The notes under the pieces were generated by a model. That model had not been told where the DNA came from. It saw only the letters and a program-made list of their open reading frames with translations, and ran no database searches. 64,000 nucleotides of DNA from M3007 sp043764095. GTDB lineage: Bacteria; Bacteroidota; Bacteroidia; Chitinophagales; Saprospiraceae. The position numbers and the translations under genes were made by a program. Below, piece by piece: positions 25,301-33,503 of the stretch (the first letter of the stretch is position 1; each line of letters begins with the position of its first letter). The stretch is taken from assembly GCA_043764095.1 (NCBI GenBank), contig JAYUKX010000020.1:6634-70633 (forward strand). The letters run 5' to 3'.

Positions 25301-26891
25301 GGATGAATGGATCGGCAAAGTGCGCCATTCCACGCCTGGGGTGGGACTTATTTCACCACCGCCGCACCACGATATTTATTCTATTGAAGACTTGTCGCAA
25401 TTGATATTTGACCTGAAAAATGCCAATCGCGCTGCCAGAATCAATGTGAAACTGGTTTCCAAAGCGGGTGTTGGTACTATTGCAGCAGGCGTGGCCAAAG
25501 CCAAAGCCGATGTGATTTTGATTTCCGGTTACGATGGCGGTACGGGTGCTTCTCCGCTGAGTTCGATCCAACATGCGGGGCTGCCATGGGAACTTGGACT
25601 GGCCGAAACCCACCAAACTTTGGTGAAAAACCGATTGCGCAGTAGGGTAGTGGTACAAACCGATGGTCAACTCAAAACCGGACGTGATATTGCTATTGCG
25701 GCTTTACTCGGTGCCGAAGAATGGGGTATTGCTACGGCGGCACTCGTGGTAGAAGGTTGTATCCTCATGCGTAAATGCCACTTGAATACTTGCCCCGTTG
25801 GTGTAGCCACCCAAGACCCCGAATTGCGGAAGCGGTTTGCGGGTAATGCGGATCAACTGGTTACTTTTTTCCAGTTTTTGACCCAAGAACTCCGCGAAAT
25901 TATGGCAGAACTAGGCTTTAGAACGGTCAATGAAATGATCGGCCAAACGGATTGCCTCGAGCAAAAACGAAATACTACGCATTGGAAACACAGCCACCTC
26001 GACTTGTCTCCGGTACTTTACAAAGAAAAAAATGGCGAAGATGCGGGATTGTACCAGACCGAAAATCAAGATCATGGAATGACGTATATTCTTGATTGGC
26101 AACTACTTGCAGCGGCTAAGCCTGCCTTAACCGAACTGAAAAAGGTATATGCGGAATTTCCGCTTAAAAATACGGATCGCACCGTGGGTACGGTACTTTC
26201 TAACGAAATTACCAAACAATTCCGCGCTGAAGGACTGCCACAAGATACCATTCACTTCAAATTTAGGGGCACCGCCGGCCAAAGTTTCGGCGCATTCAAT
26301 ACCAAAGGCGTTACGCTGGAATTGGAGGGCGATGCCAACGATTATTTTGGCAAGGGTTTGAGCGGTGCTAAACTGGTGATTTACCCCGATAGAACGGCGC
26401 AATTTGTGCCATCAGAAAATAGTATTATCGGCAATGTGGCCTTCTATGGTGCCACTTCTGGTACGGCCAATATAAGAGGTAAGGCCGGCGAACGGTTCTG
26501 TGTCCGCAACTCGGGCGCACAGGTAGTGGTAGAGGGCGTAGGCGATCACGGTTGCGAATATATGACGGGCGGCAAAGTGGTCATTTTAGGGCAAGTAGGC
26601 CGCAATTTTGGTGCAGGCATGAGCGGTGGTATCGCTTATATTTGGGATACACAAAAAAACTTTGCCGAACAGTGTAATCTGGAGATGATCGACTTGGATC
26701 CAATAGACGAATCATCCGCAAAAGAATTGCGTGCTATGCTCGAACAACACTTCGCATTAACCCAAAGTAATATTGCAGAATTTATTTTAAAAGATTTTGA
26801 TAATCAATTAGTTAACTTTGTAAAGGTATTTCCTAAAGATTATAAAAAAGCATTGTTGAACGTTTCAAATGTAATGGTGACCAATGGGTAA
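22377..26891 (+). CDS. gltB: Glutamate synthase large subunit
   Basis: A 1504-residue NADPH-dependent glutamate synthase alpha subunit. It transfers the amide of glutamine to 2-oxoglutarate to make two glutamates. The N-terminal class II amidotransferase domain would be matured by cleavage before C16 (ERDACGIGF). The central domain and FMN-binding synthase domain (about 800-1200, with SGYDGGTGASPLSS) follow. The 3Fe-4S cysteines are C1128, C1134 and C1139 in EGCILMRKCHLNTCPVG, and the C-terminal GXGXG beta-helix spans about 1270-1480. Length matches the family. The last 8 nt overlap gltD, indicating a gltBD operon with coupled translation. Confidence 0.97.
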   Translation: MQQQGLYHPDFERDACGIGFVANIKGNKDHKTVSDALTVLENMEHRGACGSEANTGDGAGILIQTPHEFFSRECMRDGVQLPAFGRYGVGVVFFPKEIQLREQCREIFVRSAAALGVDVLHWRKVPVNTSGIGNIALSVEPEMEQVFIGCPDQITDSEAFERKLFVLRNYASHLIHSSVKKDEIGFYIASMSYKTVVYKGQLTSGQVRGYFLDLSSPALVSAFGLVHSRFATNTFPSWKLAQPFRFIAHNGEINTLQGNLNWLKTSEKNWTSPYFSKEEMEMLLPIIGQNQSDSACLDNLIELLTLSGRSLPHVMMMLIPEAWDGNTAMNPDKHAFYEYHASFQEPWDGPASISFTDGNIIGATLDRNGLRPSRYCVTTDDRVIMASETGVLPVDPALIKEKGRLQPGKMFVVDLVQGCIISDEALKKDICTQKPYNEWLNKHKITLNELPEPRVTFAHLESAQVFKYQKSFGYSTEDLKTILAPMALDGKENIGSMGTDVPLAILSDQPQHLSHYFKQLFAQVTNPPIDPIRERLVMSLTTFLGNIGNLLVEKEQTCHAVALPHPVLTNYELEKLRSIDTGNFQAKTLQMYFRADGKPGSLQKALKRICQYAEDAVEDGFEVLVLSDRAIDSEHAAIPSLLYTSAIHHHLIRKGYRGKTGIVVEAGDVWETHHFACLLAFGATAINPYLALSSIRDMKENGSLESNYSHQKLEQNYIKAINDGLLKIFSKMGISTLQSYQAAQIFEIVGLNRALVDQYFTGAISRIQGLGLDEIAREALAKHHLSFNNKTMPSDRLPVGGIYQWKRKGEYHLFNPQSIHLLQHSTRTNDYPTFKKYSKTINELGEKACTLRSQFQFKRNRPSISIDEVEPAENIYKRFATGAMSFGSISWEAHTTLAIAMNRLGGKSNTGEGGEDERRYERLPNGDSMRSAIKQVASGRFGVTSLYLTEADELQIKMAQGAKPGEGGQLPGYKVDEWIGKVRHSTPGVGLISPPPHHDIYSIEDLSQLIFDLKNANRAARINVKLVSKAGVGTIAAGVAKAKADVILISGYDGGTGASPLSSIQHAGLPWELGLAETHQTLVKNRLRSRVVVQTDGQLKTGRDIAIAALLGAEEWGIATAALVVEGCILMRKCHLNTCPVGVATQDPELRKRFAGNADQLVTFFQFLTQELREIMAELGFRTVNEMIGQTDCLEQKRNTTHWKHSHLDLSPVLYKEKNGEDAGLYQTENQDHGMTYILDWQLLAAAKPALTELKKVYAEFPLKNTDRTVGTVLSNEITKQFRAEGLPQDTIHFKFRGTAGQSFGAFNTKGVTLELEGDANDYFGKGLSGAKLVIYPDRTAQFVPSENSIIGNVAFYGATSGTANIRGKAGERFCVRNSGAQVVVEGVGDHGCEYMTGGKVVILGQVGRNFGAGMSGGIAYIWDTQKNFAEQCNLEMIDLDPIDESSAKELRAMLEQHFALTQSNIAEFILKDFDNQLVNFVKVFPKDYKKALLNVSNVMVTNG

Positions 26892-28362
26892 AATAACAGG
26901 ATTTTTAGAATATTCCCGCCAATTACCTTCCAAAGTAAAGGCGGAAGAACGGGTACAAAACTATTCAGAATTTGTACAGAAATACAGTGATTTGGAATTG
27001 AACCAACAATCGGCGCGCTGTATGAATTGTGGCGTTCCCTTTTGTCACCACGGTTGTCCGTTGGGCAATGTGATACCAGAATTTAATGATGCCGTGTATC
27101 GCGGTGATTGGGAAGAAGCCTATGATGTGCTCACCATGACCAATAATTTTCCCGAGTTTACTGGCCGAATTTGCCCTGCGCCTTGCGAAAGTGCTTGCGT
27201 TTTGGGTATCAATCAGCCGCCAGTTGCTATTGAAGAAATTGAAAAGCATATCATAGAAATCGCTTTTGCCCAAAACTATGTAAAGCCGCAAAAAGTATTT
27301 GTGCGCACGGGCAAAAAAGTGGCTGTTGTGGGTTCCGGACCAGCGGGAATGGCCGCGGCAGCACAACTCAATTCGGCAGGACACAGCGTTACCGTTTTTG
27401 AAAGAGATGATGCGCCTGGTGGTCTTTTGCGCTATGGTATCCCCGATTTTAAATTGGAAAAATGGGTAATTGACCGTCGTGTCGCGCTGATGGAGCAAGA
27501 AGGTGTCGTTTTTCGCTGTAATGCCAATGTGGGCGGCAATGTATCTGTCAACGATATTTTGCGGGAGTACCAAGCCGTAGTATTGGCTGGAGGATCTACT
27601 ATTCCACGGAATTTGGAGGTGCCAGGTCGCGAACTCAACGGAGTACACTACGCCATGGATTTCCTAAAACAACAAAATAAACGGGTCGGCAACCGCCCTG
27701 TAGATGGCAATGACCTGTGGGCAACGGATAAAAATGTAGTGGTCATAGGTGGTGGCGACACGGGCAGCGATTGCGTGGGTACTTCTAACCGACATGGTGC
27801 TGCGAGTGTTACTCAATTGGAATTATTGCCTGTTCCGCCTGCGGATCGCACGCCGGGTATGCCTTGGCCCACGTACCCGATGGTGATGAAAACGACCAGT
27901 TCGCACGAAGAGGGCTGCGAACGCCAATGGGCCATTTTGACCAAAGCGTTTTTGGGCGATACCAATGGTAATTTGCGTGCTATAAAAGTGGTCAATATTG
28001 AATGGAAGGCATCAAGCGATGGTCGTCCGGCGCATTTTGCGGAAATAGAAGGCTCGGAGCGCGAAATTCCTTGCGAATTGGCACTGTTGGCTATGGGTTT
28101 TGTATCCCCTCAAAAACAAGGGTTACTGGACGAATTGGAGGTTGGCTTGGACGAGCGGGGTAATGTAATGGCAACAGAAAAAAATTATCAAACCAATATA
28201 GCCAAAGTATTTGCTGCTGGCGATATGCGCCGTGGCCAATCATTGGTGGTATGGGCCATCAGCGAAGGCCGCGAATGTGCCCGACAGGTGGACGAGTATT
28301 TAATGGGATATAGTTTTTTAGAAAGGAAAGATGCGGCGTTGATGGTGGTCGCGGTGGCGTAG
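26884..28362 (+). CDS. gltD: Glutamate synthase small subunit
   Basis: A 492-residue beta subunit that passes electrons from NADPH through FAD and iron-sulfur clusters to GltB. The N-terminal 4Fe-4S ligands are C46, C49, C54, C58 (CMNCGVPFCHHGC) and C97, C101, C105 (CPAPCESAC). FAD binding is at GSGPAGMAAAAQL (about 150-162) and NADPH binding at GGGDTGSDC. Family members usually end close to the VDxYLMG segment; here about 15 further residues (SFLERKDAALMVVAVA) follow and the stop codon TAG lies inside a repeat element, so the tail was probably reshaped by repeat insertion. It overlaps gltB by 8 nt. Confidence 0.96.
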   Translation: MGKITGFLEYSRQLPSKVKAEERVQNYSEFVQKYSDLELNQQSARCMNCGVPFCHHGCPLGNVIPEFNDAVYRGDWEEAYDVLTMTNNFPEFTGRICPAPCESACVLGINQPPVAIEEIEKHIIEIAFAQNYVKPQKVFVRTGKKVAVVGSGPAGMAAAAQLNSAGHSVTVFERDDAPGGLLRYGIPDFKLEKWVIDRRVALMEQEGVVFRCNANVGGNVSVNDILREYQAVVLAGGSTIPRNLEVPGRELNGVHYAMDFLKQQNKRVGNRPVDGNDLWATDKNVVVIGGGDTGSDCVGTSNRHGAASVTQLELLPVPPADRTPGMPWPTYPMVMKTTSSHEEGCERQWAILTKAFLGDTNGNLRAIKVVNIEWKASSDGRPAHFAEIEGSEREIPCELALLAMGFVSPQKQGLLDELEVGLDERGNVMATEKNYQTNIAKVFAAGDMRRGQSLVVWAISEGRECARQVDEYLMGYSFLERKDAALMVVAVA

Positions 28363-28489
28363 AGACGCACGGCCGTGCATCTCAGTTTGTGGCCATGCGT
28401 TTTTACGGTTTTGTGTAACGATTGAGATGCACGGCCGTGCGTTTTTATGGTTTTTTTTACGATTGAGATGCACGGCCGTGCGTCTCTAC
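28359..28489. repeat. GTAGAGACG-bordered composite palindrome overlapping the gltD stop
   Basis: Perfect 26-bp inverted ends at 28359-28384 (GTAGAGACGCACGGCCGTGC, then ATCTCA) and 28464-28489. Between them are two diverged direct units carrying GCGTTTTTACGG or GCGTTTTTATGG and GATTGAGATGCACGGCCGTGCG. The palindromic core is GCACGGCCGTGC. Related ends occur at 31,662 and 60,940. The gltD TAG stop codon (28360-28362) is part of the left end. Confidence 0.9.
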
Positions 28490-28532
28490 GGAAACAATCA
28501 ACAAATATCACATTCCGTGATGACTTCCATCA

Positions 28533-28563
28533 TTTACTACCGAAGCAGACAACAATACTTTTG
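28533..28563 (+). promoter_or_regulatory. Candidate promoter of the export operon
   Basis: TACTTTTG at 28556-28563 is a perfect match to the Bacteroidota -7 consensus TAnnTTTG. The -33 element is weak (TTT at 28533-28535, 20-bp spacer). It lies 60 nt upstream of the lipoprotein adaptor gene and just after the repeat element. Confidence 0.5.
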
Positions 28564-28623
28564 TTGCTTATACTCCTATTTTTTAAGAGGAAAAACGCAA
28601 TGTATTGATTTCCAAGTAGTAAT

Positions 28624-29724
28624 ATGAAAAAAGTATTAAAAATAGCCCTATTTTTGAGCGCGATTGGGGTGTCGTTATCTCCGTTTGCTTGCAAAAGTAA
28701 AACAGAAAATACACGTCCCACCATAGAGAAAATTACCGAATCTGTGTATGCTTCCGGCATTGTAGAAAGCAAAAATCAGTACCAGGTTTTCTCTACGGTT
28801 AACGGAATTATTCAAAAAATTTGGGTAAAAGAAGGCGATCTCGTCAAAAAAGGCGACCCGCTTTTTACGATTGAAAATGAGATATCCAAACTGCAATCTG
28901 ATAATGCAAAACTGGCCGCCGATTTTGCCGCTTTCAACACCCGAGGTGAACGTTTGGAGGAAATGAGTAACGCTGTCCAAACCGCTAAAAGCAAAATGCT
29001 CAACGATTCCTTGATGCTACATCGGCAACGCGGGTTGTGGGCGCAGCAAATTGGATCAAAAGTAGAATTAGAACAGCGCGAATTAGCGTATATCGGCTCA
29101 TCCAGTAATTACGAGGCCACAATGCTTCGGTATGACGATCTCAAAAAACAACTAAATTTCACCGCCGCCCAAAGCCGAAAACAACTGTCCATTAGCCAGA
29201 AAAATGCACAAGATTTTACGATACGCAGCAAAATCGATGGACGCGTTTATAATATCACAAAAGAAGTAGGCGAAGTGGTAAATCCCCAAACTTATGTGGC
29301 CGTTATGGGGGCCGCTGATGATTTTTGGGTAGAATTGCAGATTGACGAAAACGATATTGTACGGATTAAAAACGGACTGCGTGTGTTACTTACTTTTGAC
29401 AGTTACAAAAAACAAGTATTCGAGGCGGTCGTGTCAAAAATTGACCCAATTATGAATGAACGCTCGCGCACCTTCAAGGTGGAGGCCGCTTTTACAAAAA
29501 AACCACCTGTTTTATACCCAAATTTGACAACAGAAGCCAATATTTTGATTTTTGAAAAAGAAAAGGCTTTGACGATCCCACGCGCTTATTTGTTTGCTGA
29601 CTCGCTTGTTATGCTGGAAAATAAAGAAAAACGGCGGGTCGAAATAGGGCTTATGGATTACCAAAAGGTTGAAATTCTGCATGGCCTTGAAGCCACTGAA
29701 ACCATCTTAAAACCTAAACAATGA
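28624..29724 (+). CDS. Lipoprotein membrane-fusion (HlyD/MacA-type) subunit
   Basis: A 366-residue periplasmic adaptor. The signal sequence ends in the lipobox LSPFAC (C23), so it should be anchored by lipid. A biotinyl-lipoyl half domain (VYASGIVESKNQYQVFSTVNGIIQKIWVKEGDLVKKGDPLF, about 41-81) is followed by a long coiled coil (about 85-190), the second half domain (FTIRSKIDGRVYNITKEVGEVV) and a beta-barrel domain. With the two following genes it makes a MacAB-like tripartite export system, without an outer-membrane factor gene in this window. It overlaps the permease gene by 4 nt (ATGA). Confidence 0.9.
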   Translation: MKKVLKIALFLSAIGVSLSPFACKSKTENTRPTIEKITESVYASGIVESKNQYQVFSTVNGIIQKIWVKEGDLVKKGDPLFTIENEISKLQSDNAKLAADFAAFNTRGERLEEMSNAVQTAKSKMLNDSLMLHRQRGLWAQQIGSKVELEQRELAYIGSSSNYEATMLRYDDLKKQLNFTAAQSRKQLSISQKNAQDFTIRSKIDGRVYNITKEVGEVVNPQTYVAVMGAADDFWVELQIDENDIVRIKNGLRVLLTFDSYKKQVFEAVVSKIDPIMNERSRTFKVEAAFTKKPPVLYPNLTTEANILIFEKEKALTIPRAYLFADSLVMLENKEKRRVEIGLMDYQKVEILHGLEATETILKPKQ

Positions 29725-30980
29725 ACCTAAAACTTATCGCAGATATTGCCAAATCGCTGCTTTTAGCGCGTTTTAGGCAATCGCTAGTAGCGGCCATTGG
29801 TGTCACATTTAGCATTACTATGTTTATTGCGCTGCTTGGTTTTATGAACGGCCTGAACGATCTTTTGGATGGTTTAATTCTGAATAGAACGCCGCATGTT
29901 CGACTTTTTAATGAGATAAAACCCAATGCAAATCAACCGATTAACGAGTCCGCCGATTTTAAAAAGGGTCATAATTTTATCCAATCTGTCAAATCCAGCC
30001 AAGGGAAATTGGAAATCTATAACAGTGCGGCTATTATGGATGCTGTCCGAAAAGACCCTCGAGTACTCGGCATTGCGCCCAAAATAAACGCACCAGTTTT
30101 GTACAATTCTGGTACTATCGACATCACAGGCGTGGTGAGCGGTATCGATGTCAAAGCAGAAAGCGAACTCTATTTTTTCAACGATTACGTCCGTGTCGGC
30201 AACGCGCTCGACTTAAAAAACGTAAATAATAGCATCATATTGGGTAAAGGATTGGCAGAAAGATTACTTGCCGAAGTAGGCGATATAGTGCAGGTAACTA
30301 CCTCCAAAGGTGAACTATTGCCATTGAAAGTGGTCGGTTTTTTCCAATCGGGTATTGCAGATTTAGATAAAGTGCAAAGTTTTGCGTCCATTGCTACGGC
30401 TCAAAAACTACTCGGAGTACCCAATAATTACGTTACAGATATTCAAATAAAACTTAAAGATCTCGCCCTTGCGCCCCAAGTAGCCAAGCAATACGCCCAA
30501 CTTTTTCAATGCGATGCAGAGGATATTCAAACCGCTAATTCACAATTTGAAACCGGTGGATTTGTGCGTACTTTGATTTCTTACGCCGTAGGGGTTGTGC
30601 TGTTGATTGTTGCGGGGTTTGGCATTTACAACATCTTAAATATGATGATTTATGAAAAAATGGACACCATTGCTATCCTTAAAGCCACAGGTTTTTCGGG
30701 CAGCGATGTACGCAAAATTTTTCTAGGCATAGCACTTACCATTGGTTTGGTGGGAGGCTCGCTGGGGCTGTTATTCGGGTTTTTACTCTCCCTTTTGATC
30801 GATCAAGTGCCATTTAATACAGCGGCATTGCCCACAGTCACGACCTACCCGGTTAATTATAACCCTAAGTTTTACATCATCGGGATTGTATTTTCATTGG
30901 TCACGACCTATTTCGCTGGTTTTTTTCCAGCAAGAAAGGCGAGTAAAATTGACCCAGTTATCATCATAAGGGGAAAATAA
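29721..30980 (+). CDS. ABC transporter permease, MacB/LolC-E type
   Basis: A 419-residue inner-membrane protein of the FtsX/MacB_PCD type. One N-terminal helix (about 18-40) precedes a periplasmic domain (about 45-280) and three C-terminal helices (about 285-305, 335-360, 380-402). It ends with the cytoplasmic FPARKASKIDPVIIIRGK, the typical coupling tail. Together with the ATPase it should drive mechanotransmission-type export of a lipoprotein, peptide or small molecule from the periplasmic side. The substrate is unknown. The start overlaps the upstream adaptor stop; the ATPase gene begins 1 nt after its stop. Confidence 0.92.
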   Translation: MNLKLIADIAKSLLLARFRQSLVAAIGVTFSITMFIALLGFMNGLNDLLDGLILNRTPHVRLFNEIKPNANQPINESADFKKGHNFIQSVKSSQGKLEIYNSAAIMDAVRKDPRVLGIAPKINAPVLYNSGTIDITGVVSGIDVKAESELYFFNDYVRVGNALDLKNVNNSIILGKGLAERLLAEVGDIVQVTTSKGELLPLKVVGFFQSGIADLDKVQSFASIATAQKLLGVPNNYVTDIQIKLKDLALAPQVAKQYAQLFQCDAEDIQTANSQFETGGFVRTLISYAVGVVLLIVAGFGIYNILNMMIYEKMDTIAILKATGFSGSDVRKIFLGIALTIGLVGGSLGLLFGFLLSLLIDQVPFNTAALPTVTTYPVNYNPKFYIIGIVFSLVTTYFAGFFPARKASKIDPVIIIRGK

Positions 30981-30981
30981 A

Positions 30982-31665
30982 ATGGCTAAAACAGTTCTTC
31001 AATCCGAGCAAATCAATAAATATTTTAACGACCCTGTGCGTATGCAAGTCCTTAAATCGGTCAGTTTTTCGGTCGATCAAGGCGAATTTGTGGCGGTTAC
31101 GGGTAAATCAGGCTGCGGCAAATCCACATTGTTGTACATCCTTTCCACGATGGATACCGATTATGAAGGCGATTTGTTGATTGATGGGGAAAAGATGCGC
31201 GACAAAACAGAACCGGAACTCGCTCGTATCCGCAACGAAAAAATAGGTTTTGTTTTTCAGTTTCACTACCTGCTGAACGAATTTACCGCGCTCAAAAACG
31301 TGATGCTACCCGGCCTAAAACTTCAAAAATACGATGAAAAAGAGGTAGAGCACCGTGCGATCGAGCGCCTAAAAACACTAGGAATTGAACACTTGGCTTT
31401 AAAAAAAGCCAACCAATTATCGGGCGGTGAAAAGCAGCGTGTTGCTATTGCACGGGCTTTGATCAATGACCCTATTATCATTATGGGTGACGAGCCGACA
31501 GGTAATTTGGATAAAAAAAACAGCGATATTGTATTCGGTATTTTTAAACAACTGGCCGAAGAATTAAAGCAAACGCTGCTGATTGTGACCCACGACGATG
31601 GTTTTGCGAAGAACACGCACCGTATTATTGAAATGGAAGATGGCCAAATTTTAATCGAACCGTAG
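30982..31665 (+). CDS. ABC transporter ATPase, LolD/MacB type
   Basis: A 227-residue ATPase. Walker A is GKSGCGKST (about 41-49), the Q-loop lies in GFVFQFHYLL, the signature is LSGGEKQRVAIARAL, and Walker B with catalytic Glu is IIIMGDEPTGNLD; the H-loop is IVTHD. It powers the adjacent permease. The stop codon TAG (31663-31665) is part of a GTAGAGACG repeat end, and a tandem repeat array begins immediately after it. The protein itself ends at the normal place for the family (MEDGQILIEP). Confidence 0.95.
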   Translation: MAKTVLQSEQINKYFNDPVRMQVLKSVSFSVDQGEFVAVTGKSGCGKSTLLYILSTMDTDYEGDLLIDGEKMRDKTEPELARIRNEKIGFVFQFHYLLNEFTALKNVMLPGLKLQKYDEKEVEHRAIERLKTLGIEHLALKKANQLSGGEKQRVAIARALINDPIIIMGDEPTGNLDKKNSDIVFGIFKQLAEELKQTLLIVTHDDGFAKNTHRIIEMEDGQILIEP

Positions 31666-31666
31666 A

Positions 31667-31856
31667 GACGCACGGCCGTACATCTACGCCCCCAGACGCA
31701 TGACCGTGCATCTACGCCCCCAGACGCATGACCGTGCATCTACGCCCCCAGACGCACGGCCGTGCATCTACGCCCCCAGACGCACGGCCGTGCATCTACG
31801 CCCCCAGACGCATGACCATGCGTCTCTACGCCCCCAGACGCATGACCGTGCGTGCC
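31667..31856. repeat. 28-bp tandem repeat array between two stop codons
   Basis: Six full units and one partial: five of exactly 28 bp (31,667-31,806), one of 30 bp (31,807-31,836) and a 20-bp remnant (31,837-31,856). Each unit begins GACGCACGGCCGTGCATC or a variant (ATGACC for ACGGCC) and ends TACGCCCCCA. The array starts 2 nt after the ABC ATPase stop and reaches the first base of the metallo-beta-lactamase stop codon. Units are directly adjacent with no spacers, so this is not a CRISPR. Confidence 0.95.
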
Positions 31857-32590
31857 TATTTAGTATTATTTTTAAGTTCCTTTGCCATCATTATAGAATG
31901 TTTCAACGAATTTATGTTTTTCCAATCACTATGTGCTACGATAATAAACTTTGGTTTTCGGCATTTTTTCTGCACTTTTTTTAGCGTAGATGCATATTCA
32001 GTTCTATTTCCGTCGTCCAAATAACCTAAATCTTCAGCATCAGCACCTTTTATTAAGCAACCACCATAGAGTATTTTTTCTTGTTTAAACCAGATGATAA
32101 TATTATCTTCAGTATGTCCTTGTCCGGGGTAATAAGTTTCAAAAGAATATTGTCCTACATGAAAGACAGTATCATTTACCATTAAAAATTCGGCTCTCTT
32201 TTTATTATTTTTTTTGCTCAATTGGTCTGTAAGAACAGTAGTGTAAGTTTTAATGCCCTGTTGCTTGTAATATTCAAGTCCTGCTGTTTTATCACTATGC
32301 CAATGCGTTGCAAAGCACATAACCACACGCTCGTTATGCTTCAATTTGATGCTGTCGAGCAAGGGTTGGAATTGTGTTGTATCCCAAGGTGTATCAAACA
32401 TAACAACGCCGTTGTTCGTAACGAGATACATACCATTTGCGGGCACTTGACTGTCTTGGTATGTATTGTAAGTTGTATAAATATAAAAATCTCCTGTAAG
32501 ATGTGAGATTTTTAGATGCTCATTTTCTGCTTGTCCAAAAATATGGGTTAGCGCAAAAATGAACGCTATTGTGGATGTAATTGTCCGCAT
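31856..32590 (-). CDS. Subclass B1 metallo-beta-lactamase
   Basis: A 244-residue exported zinc hydrolase. After the signal peptide (MRTITSTIAFIFALTHIFGQ) it has every zinc ligand of subclass B1 enzymes. H96, H98 and D100 lie in THWHSDKTAG, H159 in GQGHTEDN, C178 in LYGGCLIKG and H220 in IVAHSDW. The GNM-like turn and length (family about 230-250) fit CcrA, BlaB and IND-type enzymes of Bacteroidota, which open beta-lactam rings including carbapenems. Activity is inferred, not shown. It lies 143 nt downstream of a LytS/LytTR pair on the same strand. Its stop codon touches the tandem repeat array. Confidence 0.9.
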   Translation of the reverse strand: MRTITSTIAFIFALTHIFGQAENEHLKISHLTGDFYIYTTYNTYQDSQVPANGMYLVTNNGVVMFDTPWDTTQFQPLLDSIKLKHNERVVMCFATHWHSDKTAGLEYYKQQGIKTYTTVLTDQLSKKNNKKRAEFLMVNDTVFHVGQYSFETYYPGQGHTEDNIIIWFKQEKILYGGCLIKGADAEDLGYLDDGNRTEYASTLKKVQKKCRKPKFIIVAHSDWKNINSLKHSIMMAKELKNNTK

Positions 32591-32733
32591 ATACTGCTGT
32601 GTATTTAATTGGTTGAGTTTACCTTAAATTCGGGTACTATCTATGGCACAAAGGTAATACGAATTCCAAATGCTCCATTGCTTTTAACACCTTTGCTGAG
32701 GTAATAAGCAATACCTTGTTAGGCAATTGCTCT

Positions 32734-33501
32734 TTACGCTTCTATCCAAATTCGGAACTGCGCGGTATTGCCTTGGCTCGTTATAAGATGTTTTTGGCAA
32801 CCTTTTAGTCGTATAGCCAAAGCGTTTTTGGTATAGTATTCTATTTTTTCGATGTGTATTTTATGGACAAGTTCGCTTCGGTTGATCCTAAAAAAATCCG
32901 AGGGATTCAGCATTGTTTCTATTTCTTTTAACGTAGATTCAGTCATTAAGTGCTTTTTACCCGTGGTGTCGTAAGCAAAAGCCGCTCCCTCGTTGGCTTC
33001 AAAAAAACTGATATTTTCTGTATCTAAGAAATAAATACCCTGACGATGATGCACCGTAAACCGTTTTTTGAACGCTTTTTTAGCAAAGCTCTGCTCCAAT
33101 ATTTTTGTAATATTGCTTAGGAATTGATCGGCATCATTTGGTGTATTTCTGAAGAGTAGAAATTTGTCCCAAGCCTTCTGAAAACGGTCTTTAGAAAAAG
33201 GTTTTAGTAAATAAGCAATTCCGTTGCTATCAAAAGCATTCATCCAAAACTGGTCATAAGCGGTTGTGAAAATGATGGGACAGGAAAGCGCAACTTGATT
33301 GTAAATCTCAAAAGAATTACCGTCCAGCAGTTCGATGTCTGAAACTATTAAATCCACTGAATTACGCTTCAAAAAAGAAATACCCATTGCCACAGTATCA
33401 ATTTCTGCAATGATTTCTATTGGGGTGTCCAGTTCTCCAAGAAATCGCTTCAGTTTTTTTCTTGCCGGAATTTCGTCCTCTAGGATAAGTATTTTTATCA
33501 T
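32734..33501 (-). CDS. LytTR-family response regulator
   Basis: A 255-residue regulator. The receiver domain (1-120) has D9 and E10, phospho-acceptor D55 in VSDIELLDG, and K104-type lysine in YLLKPFS. The C-terminal LytTR DNA-binding domain (about 150-252) includes FFEANEGAAFAY, FFRINRSELVHKIHIEKIEY and RLKGCQ. It begins 2 nt after the sensor kinase gene, forming a LytS/LytT-type two-component system. The same-strand gene downstream is the metallo-beta-lactamase, which may be a target or a passenger on the same transcript. Confidence 0.94.
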   Translation of the reverse strand: MIKILILEDEIPARKKLKRFLGELDTPIEIIAEIDTVAMGISFLKRNSVDLIVSDIELLDGNSFEIYNQVALSCPIIFTTAYDQFWMNAFDSNGIAYLLKPFSKDRFQKAWDKFLLFRNTPNDADQFLSNITKILEQSFAKKAFKKRFTVHHRQGIYFLDTENISFFEANEGAAFAYDTTGKKHLMTESTLKEIETMLNPSDFFRINRSELVHKIHIEKIEYYTKNALAIRLKGCQKHLITSQGNTAQFRIWIEA

Positions 33502-33503
33502 AT

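Noticed and set aside
26965..27648. 227-codon minus-strand frame inside gltD
   Set aside because: Shadow of gltD, which has full iron-sulfur and nucleotide-binding motifs.
31667..31856. CRISPR-like appearance of regular 28-bp units
   Set aside because: Units are directly adjacent without unique spacers and no cas genes are near; it is a tandem repeat.
31700..32024. Two plus-strand open frames of 94 and 98 codons over the tandem array
   Set aside because: They read the repeat in two frames (TVHLRPQTHDRAS-like) and then run antisense into the metallo-beta-lactamase gene.
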